Source: Dactylosporangium sucinum (GTDB lineage: Bacteria; Actinomycetota; Actinomycetes; Mycobacteriales; Micromonosporaceae). From it: 62,653 nucleotides of DNA. Below the pieces are notes generated by a model. The model saw only the letters and a list, made by a program, of their open reading frames with translations, did no database searches and was not told the origin of the DNA. Position numbers and translations under genes: made by a program. The stretch lies in NCBI RefSeq assembly GCF_014647515.1, contig NZ_BMPI01000061.1, forward strand, positions 974-63,626, read 5' to 3'. Each line of letters opens with the position of its first letter. Positions within the stretch are counted from its first letter, which is position 1. This document shows, in pieces, positions 49,656 to 56,362 of this stretch.

Positions 49656-50567
49656 CTAGAGCGTGCGCTGGAAGGAAACATCGTTCGACCAACGGACGAA
49701 ACCCAGCCGTTGATAGAGCGCGACGGCGCGCGTGTTGCTCTCGTCGACGTACAACATCACCTGGGTGAGGCCGCGGGCGCGAAGGTACCAGAGACCGGCC
49801 AGCGTCAGCGCCTTGCCGAGCCCGCCGCCGTGCGCGTCGGGCGACACGCCGAGCACGTAGACCTCGCCGATCGGGTCGTGCGCCTCGTGCCCGTGCACCT
49901 TCGTCCAGTGGAAGCCCAGCAGACCGCCGTCCCGCTCCGACTCCGCCAGCAGGAAGCCCTCGGCGTCGAACCACGGCTCCCGCAGTCGCACGTGAAGGTC
50001 CTCGAGCGTCCACTTGCCCTGCTCGGGGTGGTCGGCGAAGGCGGCCGCGTTGAGCGCGAGCCAGGCCTCGTCGTCCACGCCGGGCCGGAACGCCCGCAGG
50101 CGGACGCCCTCGGGCATGCGCACCTCGTCGAGCGGGGCGAACAGCGAGCGGCGCAGCTGCAGCAGCACCCGGGTGCGGTCGAACCCGAGCCGGATGGCGA
50201 GCGCCGACGCCGACGGGTGGTCGCCGTGCGCCCACAGCCGCAGCCGCCCGTCGTTGCGCTCGTCGGCGACCCGCATGGCCTCGGTCACCAGCGCGCGGCC
50301 GATGCCGTGGCGGCGGTGCAGCGGGTGCACGACCAGCTCCGCCGCGGCGCCCTCGACGGCGTCGGTGGTGTCGATGTGCGCGTAGCCGACGACCCGGTCG
50401 CCCTCATACGCCAGCAGGTGGATCGCCGGCGCCTCGCCGCCGTGGCGCAGGTGCAGCACGACGTGCTCGGACAGCGGCAGCGCGCCGTCGGTGTCACCCG
50501 CCGCCTGCATGAGCCGCTCGACCTGAGCGATCTGATCGGGGTCCAGGTGTTCGAAGCGCTGCAGCAC
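49656..50567 (-). CDS. mshD: Mycothiol synthase MshD
   Basis: 303 residues with two GNAT domains. It acetylates Cys-GlcN-inositol, the last step of mycothiol synthesis. First domain acetyl-CoA loop: VVHPLHRRHGIGRALVTEA. The active C-terminal domain: YVLGVSPDAHGGGLGKALTLAGLWYL with VMLYVDESNTRAVALYQRLGFV. GTG 50567 lies 6 bases after TACATT (leaderless). Its position between pst and glnR is the mycobacterial order (Rv0818-Rv0820). Confidence 0.95.
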   Translation of the reverse strand: MLQRFEHLDPDQIAQVERLMQAAGDTDGALPLSEHVVLHLRHGGEAPAIHLLAYEGDRVVGYAHIDTTDAVEGAAAELVVHPLHRRHGIGRALVTEAMRVADERNDGRLRLWAHGDHPSASALAIRLGFDRTRVLLQLRRSLFAPLDEVRMPEGVRLRAFRPGVDDEAWLALNAAAFADHPEQGKWTLEDLHVRLREPWFDAEGFLLAESERDGGLLGFHWTKVHGHEAHDPIGEVYVLGVSPDAHGGGLGKALTLAGLWYLRARGLTQVMLYVDESNTRAVALYQRLGFVRWSNDVSFQRTL

Positions 50568-50594
50568 GACGTCAATGTAACCGGCGGAGGGCGA

Positions 50595-51296
50595 TCAGAC
50601 TCTTACCGGCTCCGACTCGTGGAGCGGGCGCGCCGGCGGGACGACGAACTTGTAGCCCACCTGGCGGACGGTGCCGATCATCGACTCGTACTCCGAGCCG
50701 AGCTTGGCCCGCAGCCGCCGGACGTGCACGTCGACGGTGCGGGTGCCGCCGAAGTAGTCGTAGCCCCAGACCTCGCGCAGCAGCTGGTCGCGGGTGAACA
50801 CCCGGCCCGGGTGCTGGGCGAGGAACTTCAGCAGCTCGAACTCCTTGTAGGTGAGGTCGAGCGGGCGTCCCTTGAGCTTCGCCGCGTAGGTGTCGGGGTC
50901 GATCGAGAGCTCGCCGGCCTTGATCATGCCGCCGCTCGCCGCGGCCGCCGAGTTGAGCCGGCCGACGGCCAGGCGCAGCCGCGCCTCAATCTCGGCCGGG
51001 CCGGCGGTGGCGAGGATGACGTCGTCGAGGCCCCAGTCGGCGTGCAGCGCGACCAGGCCGGCCTCGGTGACGACGGCCAGCAGCGGCACACCGAGCCCAG
51101 TGGCGTGCAGCATCCGGCACGTGGCCCGCGCGTCGGCGAGCTCGGTGCGGGCGTCGACGACCACCGCGTCGGGGCTGGGCCCGCTCACCAGCGTGCGCAC
51201 GTCGCGAGGCGCGGTGCGCACCGTGTGGGGAAGCAGGTCAAGGCCCGGTAGGACCACCTGCCCCGCGGGCGCCGCAGTCAGCAGCAGAATCTCCAC
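50595..51296 (-). CDS. glnR: Nitrogen-response regulator GlnR
   Basis: 233 residues. Atypical OmpR-type receiver: it begins MEILLLTAAPAG without the usual acidic pair, keeps VVVDARTE (Asp48) and has ADWGLDDVILA. The winged helix (about 125-225) has ELLKFLAQHPGRVFTRDQLLREVWGYDYFGGTRTVDVHVRRLRAKLG. This is the orphan GlnR group, which acts without phosphorylation and controls nitrogen assimilation. ATG 51296 has GGAGGTGACTC upstream. Mycothiol and phosphate genes follow. Confidence 0.95.
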   Translation of the reverse strand: MEILLLTAAPAGQVVLPGLDLLPHTVRTAPRDVRTLVSGPSPDAVVVDARTELADARATCRMLHATGLGVPLLAVVTEAGLVALHADWGLDDVILATAGPAEIEARLRLAVGRLNSAAAASGGMIKAGELSIDPDTYAAKLKGRPLDLTYKEFELLKFLAQHPGRVFTRDQLLREVWGYDYFGGTRTVDVHVRRLRAKLGSEYESMIGTVRQVGYKFVVPPARPLHESEPVRV

Positions 51297-51365
51297 GAGT
51301 CACCTCCGTCGCCGCGGCGCAGTGTCCCGGCAACACTGACGGGGTTGTGGGTGTATCCCGCACGA

Positions 51366-51381
51366 GAATATCTGAGTATTC
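51366..51381. promoter_or_regulatory. GAATA-N6-TATTC palindrome upstream of glnR
   Basis: GAATATCTGAGTATTC has perfect 5-bp outer arms. It is 70 bp upstream of the glnR start and 126 bp upstream of the divergent membrane-protein gene. The regulator is unknown. Confidence 0.45.
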
Positions 51382-51506
51382 ACGTTTTGCTAGCTGCCCG
51401 ACCGCGGATCGAGACAGTTGGGTGAGCCACACCCCGCCGTTTCCGTCGACATGATATGGGCCCACCCGTGCGGTCCCGGGGTCCCCCCTTCTGGCACGAT
51501 CGGGGC

Positions 51507-52436
51507 GTGCCCGCTACCCCGCCCCCCACCGAGGACCACGGCGCCTGGCCCCCGGCCGCCGAGCCGTCGTCCCGCCGCCACCGGGAGGACGACGAGCCGG
51601 CGCCCGATGAGCCTGTCCCGTTGCCACCGGTCCGGCGATTCCTGTCGCTCGGCGTCGCCGGGTTCGCGGCCCTCGTCATGATCGGCCTGGTGGTCGGCGC
51701 GCAGACCCCCCACGAGTCGTATGCCGTGGTGATCTTCGGCGTGCAGGCGCTGTTCGTCGCTGTGTGGACGGTCGCCAGCCGGCCGCCGGCCCCGCGCGTG
51801 GTGGCGACCGTCGGCCTGGCCGTGGCGATCGGCACCGACTTCGCCGCCGTCTGGACCCGCCCGGCGTCGCTCGCGCCGCTGGCCTACGTCACCGCGGCCG
51901 GCTTCATCATCGGCGTCGTCGGGCAGCTCACCCGCCCGGCCGGCCGCCAGCGGGTGACCGAGTCGCTCGGGTCGTCACTCCTCGTCACCCTCGGGGTGGT
52001 GTCCCTGGCCAGCCTGGTGGTGCTCGGCCGCATCCCGCACGGCACCCAGGCGATCGTGGCCTGCGTCGCCGCGGCCGGGATCGCGCTGTTCATCGCCCGG
52101 ATCGTCGACGCGATCGTGCCGCTGCCGCGCATCGCGCCCCAGGTGCCGCGGGGCGGCGCCGGTGTGGTGCTCGGCGCGATGGTGGGCACCGCCGCCGCCG
52201 GCGCCATCGGCAACTACCTCGAGGGGCTCGATCCCCTGCCGGCCGCGCTGGCCGGCCTGGCCACGGCGATCGTCGCGGTGATGGTCGACCTGTCGGTCGG
52301 CTATGCGGACGCGAGCCGGGTGATCGACGGCGACGAGCCGGCCTTCTGGCTCGCCCGGCACATCCAGGGTCCGATCGGCGCGTTCGCGTTCGCGGCGCCG
52401 GCGGCCTACGTCGCCAGCTCACTGCTGATCCTGTGA
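51507..52436 (+). CDS. Polytopic membrane protein of unknown function
   Basis: 309 residues. A Pro/Glu-rich cytosolic N-terminus of about 45 residues precedes about eight hydrophobic segments (FLSLGVAGFAALVMIGLVVG, SYAVVIFGVQALFVAVWTVA, LLVTLGVVSLASLVVLG, AIVACVAAAGIALFIARI, LPAALAGLATAIVAVMVDLSVGYADA). GTG 51507. No family recognised. It lies upstream of the LmeA-like gene on the same strand, 111 bp away. Confidence 0.78.
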   Translation: MPATPPPTEDHGAWPPAAEPSSRRHREDDEPAPDEPVPLPPVRRFLSLGVAGFAALVMIGLVVGAQTPHESYAVVIFGVQALFVAVWTVASRPPAPRVVATVGLAVAIGTDFAAVWTRPASLAPLAYVTAAGFIIGVVGQLTRPAGRQRVTESLGSSLLVTLGVVSLASLVVLGRIPHGTQAIVACVAAAGIALFIARIVDAIVPLPRIAPQVPRGGAGVVLGAMVGTAAAGAIGNYLEGLDPLPAALAGLATAIVAVMVDLSVGYADASRVIDGDEPAFWLARHIQGPIGAFAFAAPAAYVASSLLIL

Positions 52437-52547
52437 CGGGTTGCCACGGTACGAAATCCTGGTGACTGGGTACGGTCGTTCTAGCCGGCCAAGAGCCGAA
52501 GGCCGCGGCCCAAATGGAAGAGTCCTACATCTTCGGAAGGGAGCGCC

Positions 52548-53318
52548 GTGGCGGCGAGTCGAGGGGCCAAGGCCGGCATCGTGCTGGTCGTCCTGGCCAT
52601 CATCCTGTGCGGCGTGCTCTTCGTGGTGGACCGCATCGCGGCCTCGGCGGCGGAGGACCGCATCACCGAGGAGACGCGCAACCAGCTGGCCGCCAACGAG
52701 GTGACGTACCAGGGTGGCCCCAAGGTGGACGTGACCGGGTTCCCCTTCCTGACGCAGGTCGTCGCCGGCGAGTACAAGAAGATCACGATCTTCCTCGACC
52801 AGCCGAAGATCCAGAACGTCAAACTGAACGACCTCACCGTCGAGGCGCGGTCGGTGCGGGCCGACGCCCGCGACCTGATCAACGGCAGCGGTGACGTCAC
52901 CGCCGGAGTCGTCGTCGGCACGGCGTCGATGAGCTGGGAGAACGTGCGGCCGCTGCTGGAGCTCGCCGGTCTGCCGTCCCAGATCGACCCGTCGCAGGTG
53001 GACCTGAAGGTCGTCAACAACAAGATCGAGATTCGGATTCCGCTGCAGTACCAGGGATTCACCATCACCCTGCTGGCGCGCGGCAGCATGGTCGTCGAGA
53101 CCGGCAAGGTGCGGCTCAAGCTGGAGTCGGTGACGTCGGAGGAGGGCAACCTGCCGCCGGTGGTCAACAACTTCATCAAGGCCAACCAGGGCCGCCTGCA
53201 GGTCGCACTGCGCCTGCCGGGCCTCCCCTACAACCTCGTCATCAACAATGTCCAGAGCACGGACGCGGGACTTCAGGTCACCGCCTCGGCGGAAAACGTC
53301 AAGCTGACCGGACAGTGA
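52548..53318 (+). CDS. LmeA-like DUF2993 periplasmic/membrane-anchored protein
   Basis: 256 residues. An N-terminal membrane helix (GIVLVVLAIILCGVLFVVDRIAASAAE) is followed by a DUF2993 domain. Domain marks: VTYQGGPKVDVTGFPFLTQVVAGEYKKI, VEARSVRADARDLINGSG, and GLPYNLVINNVQSTDAGLQVTASAENVKL. DUF2993 includes mycobacterial LmeA, needed for lipomannan elongation. The position next to glnR supports this. GTG 52548 has GGAAGGGAG upstream. Confidence 0.87.
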   Translation: MAASRGAKAGIVLVVLAIILCGVLFVVDRIAASAAEDRITEETRNQLAANEVTYQGGPKVDVTGFPFLTQVVAGEYKKITIFLDQPKIQNVKLNDLTVEARSVRADARDLINGSGDVTAGVVVGTASMSWENVRPLLELAGLPSQIDPSQVDLKVVNNKIEIRIPLQYQGFTITLLARGSMVVETGKVRLKLESVTSEEGNLPPVVNNFIKANQGRLQVALRLPGLPYNLVINNVQSTDAGLQVTASAENVKLTGQ

Positions 53319-53367
53319 CCTGGCGGACGCTGGGCCGACCCGCCCGGCGATGCTAGGCTGCCAGACC

Positions 53368-53442
53368 ATGAGCATGCTGCTCACTCGACGGCGCGCGGTC
53401 GACCTGTGCCGCGTGGCCACCTGTCTGTGTTGCCGCTCCTGA
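53368..53442 (+). CDS. Polycysteine leader peptide (24 residues), probable cysteine-responsive attenuator
   Basis: A 24-codon frame starting MSMLLTRRRAVDLC and ending with TCLCCRS, with four cysteines at 14, 19, 21 and 22. TAGGCT lies 8 bases before ATG 53368, so the mRNA probably starts at or just before this codon (leaderless). The sulfurtransferase operon starts 213 bp downstream. Mycobacteria have leaderless polycysteine leader ORFs that reduce expression of downstream sulfur genes when cysteine is plentiful, including upstream of cysA2-sseC2. Position, Cys content and partner genes all match. Confidence 0.85.
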   Translation: MSMLLTRRRAVDLCRVATCLCCRS

Positions 53443-53497
53443 TGGTGCGGCTGCTCAGCGTGCTCTCATAACGGCTCGAGGCAGCGGCGCCCCAGAC

Positions 53498-53550
53498 CGA
53501 TGGGTTTGGGCCGTGCATTTTCTCTTCTCGCCGGCAACGCAGACCCATCG
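53498..53550 (+). promoter_or_regulatory. Leader hairpin in the cysA 5' region (possible attenuator structure)
   Basis: CGATGGGT (53498-53505) and ACCCATCG (53543-53550) form a perfect 8-bp stem enclosing a T/C-rich loop. It lies 55 bp after the leader-peptide stop and 105 bp before cysA. It may be one arm of an attenuation switch. No competing structure was worked out. Confidence 0.4.
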
Positions 53551-53655
53551 CCGAAACCGTGATCCGTCCCCTCGGGTCGCGCGCGGCGTGGTGCACACCC
53601 CGACCCGTGTGTCGACTCGACCCACCCCAAAACGTCCCTGGGAGAGAGAACACTC

Positions 53656-54507
53656 ATGAGTCGCGAGTCCGCCCTGGTCACGGCCGACTGGGCCGAGCAG
53701 AACGTCGGCACCGACAACGTCGTCTTCGTCGAGGTCGACGAGGACACCTCCGCCTACGACGGCGGCCACATCCCCGGCGCCGTCAAGATCAACTGGAAGA
53801 CCGAGCTGCAGGACCAGGTCCGCCGGGACTTCGTCAACAAGGAGCAGTTCGAGGCGCTGCTGTCCAGCAAGGGCATCGGCAACGACGACACCGTCATCCT
53901 CTACGGCGGCAACAACAACTGGTTCGCGGCGTACGCGTACTGGTACTTCAAGCTCTACGGCCACGGCGACGTCAAGCTGCTCGACGGCGGCCGCAAGAAG
54001 TGGGAGCTCGACGCCCGTCCGCTGAACAAGGACGACGTCACCCGCCCGGCCACCACCTACGTCGCCGCCCACGACCAGGACCTGTCGATCCGCGCCTTCC
54101 GCGACGACGCCGTCAAGGCGATCGGCGTGGCCAACCTGGTCGACGTCCGCTCCCCCGACGAGTACGCGGGCCGCCTCCTCGCGCCGGCGCACCTCCCGCA
54201 GGAGCAGGCGCAGCGCCCCGGCCACATCCCGACCGCGGTGTCGGTGCCGTGGAGCAAGGCCGCGAACGAGGACGGCACGTTCAAGTCCGACGACGAGCTG
54301 CGCTCGATCTACGCCGCCGCCGGCCTCGACGACAGCAAGGCGACCATCGCGTACTGCCGGATCGGCGAGCGCTCCTCGCACTCCTGGTTCGTGCTGAAGG
54401 AGATTCTCGGCCACAGCGACGTGCGCAACTACGACGGCTCCTGGACCGAGTACGGCTCGCTGGTCGGCGTGCCCGTCGCGGTCGGCGACGAGCCCGGCCA
54501 GGCCTGA
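53656..54507 (+). CDS. Thiosulfate sulfurtransferase (CysA2-type rhodanese)
   Basis: 283 residues with two rhodanese domains. The inactive first domain contains DTSAYDGGHIPGAVKINW, and the second has LVDVRSPDEYAGRLLAP and the active-site loop AYCRIGERSSHSWF with the catalytic Cys near residue 234. It corresponds to CysA2 (Rv0815c). ATG 53656 follows GGGAGAGAA. The upstream leader peptide suggests cysteine control. It is followed by sseC. Confidence 0.94.
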   Translation: MSRESALVTADWAEQNVGTDNVVFVEVDEDTSAYDGGHIPGAVKINWKTELQDQVRRDFVNKEQFEALLSSKGIGNDDTVILYGGNNNWFAAYAYWYFKLYGHGDVKLLDGGRKKWELDARPLNKDDVTRPATTYVAAHDQDLSIRAFRDDAVKAIGVANLVDVRSPDEYAGRLLAPAHLPQEQAQRPGHIPTAVSVPWSKAANEDGTFKSDDELRSIYAAAGLDDSKATIAYCRIGERSSHSWFVLKEILGHSDVRNYDGSWTEYGSLVGVPVAVGDEPGQA

Positions 54508-54521
54508 GAGGGGATCGGATC

Positions 54522-54833
54522 ATGAGCACTGTTGACAGCTGCGGCGCGCCCGAGCAGAGCGCGCCCATCCCGGCGAGCGTGGACGTGGAGAAGGAGACGG
54601 TGATCACCGGCGTGGTGAGCTCCGGCGAGGGCCCCGTCGGCGGCGCCTACGTCCGCCTGCTCGACTCCACCGGCGAGTTCACGGCCGAGGTCGTCACCTC
54701 GCCGGCCGGCCAGTTCCGCTTCTTCGCCGCCCCGGGCACCTGGACGCTGCGCGCCCTGTCCCGCCAGGGCAACGGTGACGCCACGCTGGCCGCCGACCGC
54801 GGCATCAACGAGGTCGCCGTCTCGGTCGGCTGA
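54522..54833 (+). CDS. SseC-like DUF1416 protein
   Basis: 103 residues. It begins MSTVDSCGAPEQ and folds as a beta-sandwich (VITGVVSSGEGPVGGAYVRLLDSTGEFTAEVVTSPAGQFRFFAAPGTWTLRALS). DUF1416/SseC proteins always accompany this sulfurtransferase in actinobacteria (Rv0814c). The Cys near the N-terminus may take part in sulfur transfer. ATG 54522 has GGGGA 8 bases upstream, 14 bp after the cysA stop. Confidence 0.92.
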   Translation: MSTVDSCGAPEQSAPIPASVDVEKETVITGVVSSGEGPVGGAYVRLLDSTGEFTAEVVTSPAGQFRFFAAPGTWTLRALSRQGNGDATLAADRGINEVAVSVG

Positions 54834-54851
54834 GACCCTACCGGTAAACGG

Positions 54852-54889
54852 GACGCCGCTCGCCGGGCCCAACCCCGGCGGGCGGCGTC
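54852..54889 (+). terminator. Terminator after the sulfurtransferase operon
   Basis: A 16-bp stem (GACGCCGCTCGCCGGG with its complement, one G-T wobble) and a short loop, 18 bp after the sseC stop. There is no T-run. Confidence 0.75.
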
Positions 54890-54917
54890 GCGCGTCTCAA
54901 CTGGCAGGATGGCGGCC

Positions 54918-55706
54918 GTGAAGCGTCGCTGGATCATCGCCGGTACCGCCGCGTGGGCCCTCGTCATCGGCGGGCTCGCTTACTTCTCGTACCGGTACGA
55001 TTCGCCCACGGCTCGCGACCAGACCACGATCGCCGAAGCCCTGCCGACGCTTGATACAGCGCTGGGGTCGGTCTATGCGGCCCTCGATCCGGCGTCGTCC
55101 GTGGCGGTGCTGTCGGGGTACACGCGCACGGACCAGAGCTGCCGGGTGACCTCGGCCCGCGAGGGCACCCGGTTCGAGCGGATCCTCATGGTGTACGTCA
55201 AGAGCAGCGAAGAGGGCCCCACCATCGACCGGGTCAAGTCCGCGCTCCCGGCTTCGTACAAGGCCTCGGTCAGCCACACGCTCACCACGCACACGCTGAG
55301 CGCCGATGCCGGCAACTTCGTCCTCCTGCGGGGCGGCATGGTGGCCGCGGGCCAGCTCCGGTTCACGGCGGACACGGGCTGCCGGGTGCAGGACGCCCCG
55401 GTCGTGGAGGCGACCCCGCAGTCCGAGAAGGCCAACCGCGCCCCGGTCCAGGCGGTGCTGGACACGCTGGGCAAGCCCGCGTCGTCCTGGCAGACCCACC
55501 GCCTGACCTGCCCGTCGGGCGGCACGCTGTGGACGGTGGAGGCGAAGGCCCCGGTCACGGACGACACGAAGGCCCGCACGACGGTCCCGCCGTCGGCGGT
55601 GGTACTGGACACCGAGAAGCTCTTCGCCTACCGGGCCGGCGAGGCAGGCGCGTCCCTCCGCAAGGACACCGACTCGTTGACCATCACGTCGACGGCCGGC
55701 TGCTGA
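54918..55706 (+). CDS. Membrane-anchored hypothetical protein
   Basis: About 262 residues. Positive start VKRRW, one membrane helix (WIIAGTAAWALVIGGLAYFSYRY), then an extracytoplasmic domain of about 230 residues with four Cys (SCRVTS, GCRVQD, LTCPSGG, TAGC) that may form disulfides. Family not recognised. GTG 54918 has AGGA 8 bases upstream. ATG 54909 is the alternative. Confidence 0.72.
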   Translation: MKRRWIIAGTAAWALVIGGLAYFSYRYDSPTARDQTTIAEALPTLDTALGSVYAALDPASSVAVLSGYTRTDQSCRVTSAREGTRFERILMVYVKSSEEGPTIDRVKSALPASYKASVSHTLTTHTLSADAGNFVLLRGGMVAAGQLRFTADTGCRVQDAPVVEATPQSEKANRAPVQAVLDTLGKPASSWQTHRLTCPSGGTLWTVEAKAPVTDDTKARTTVPPSAVVLDTEKLFAYRAGEAGASLRKDTDSLTITSTAGC

Positions 55707-55773
55707 CGCCGCGGTTTGCGGGACAAATCGCCCAAACTGGCGATCGGTCGGCCACCTGCTCCGCCCGCGCCAT

Positions 55774-55823
55774 GATCAAGGGAAACTTCTGGCTGCCAGA
55801 ACGACCAGGAGCTTCCCTGGATC
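55774..55823. repeat. Long-arm palindrome, family C copy 2
   Basis: Arms at 55774-55792 and 55805-55823 pair at 16 of 19 positions. The left arm is GATCAAGGGAAACTTCTGG. It is the most decayed of the three C copies. Confidence 0.75.
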
Positions 55824-55956
55824 ACGAGACGGCCCAGCGCGCACACGGCCCAGCGGCCGCGGACGCGGGCACCGCCGGCACAGGCACCGCCGACACGGGC
55901 ATGTCGCCGCAACAAATCGCCGAAACGGCTCCCGCTCAACCGGCCCGCCGACCACG

Positions 55957-56014
55957 CCATGATCCATGGAGACTTCTGGCTGTCATGGCGACCAGAAGTC
56001 TCCATCGATCATGG
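55957..56014. repeat. Long-arm palindrome, family C copy 3
   Basis: 23-bp arms at 55957-55979 and 55992-56014 pair at 22 positions around a 12-base loop. Core GATCCATGGAGACTTCTGG. It shares CCATGATCG.TGGAGAC with the copy at 38337-38393 read in reverse. Confidence 0.88.
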
Positions 56015-56261
56015 AACGGGGCTCGACCCACAACGCTCTGGCGGCGGAACTCTCCGGGCCACCCGCCATCGACGCCACGGCCGGCCAGCACCACCGCCGG
56101 CCGGCGCGACAACCGGCCAGCACCACAAAATTGGCCGGCGCCACGGACCGGCCGGCGCCACGGACCGGCCAATGCCACAGCCGGCCAGCGCCACAGAGCA
56201 GCGCCGTGGGTTGCGACCGACCACGCCCCGGTCACCGAGCTCGGAGTCGGCTCCCCCCGGC

Positions 56262-56356
56262 CGTGACCGGCGACCCGGCCCGTGACCGGCGACCCGGCCC
56301 GTGACCGGCGACCCGGCCCGTGACCGGCGACCCGGGCGGTGAGCGGCGGCCCGGGC
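56262..56356. repeat. 19-bp tandem repeats abutting the dinG stop
   Basis: The unit CGTGACCGGCGACCCGGCC occurs at 56262, 56281, 56300 and 56319 (last copy ends GGGC). A fifth, diverged copy follows at 56338. The array ends 7 bp before the stop codon of the minus-strand dinG gene. Confidence 0.92.
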
Positions 56357-56362
56357 GGTGAG

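Larger units (their letters stand above)
55707..56362. other. Repeat-rich convergent intergenic region
   Basis: 656 bp without a credible gene. It holds two family C palindromes (55774-55823 and 55957-56014) whose upstream flanks are also alike (ACAAATCGCC at 55724 and 55913). A run of CCGGCC-rich imperfect repeats with about 17-bp periodicity follows (about 56080-56200). Next are 19-bp tandem repeats that end at the dinG stop codon. Confidence 0.8.

Noticed and set aside
56262..56356. 19-bp repeats as a CRISPR array
   Set aside because: The units are directly adjacent with no spacers, and no cas gene is present.
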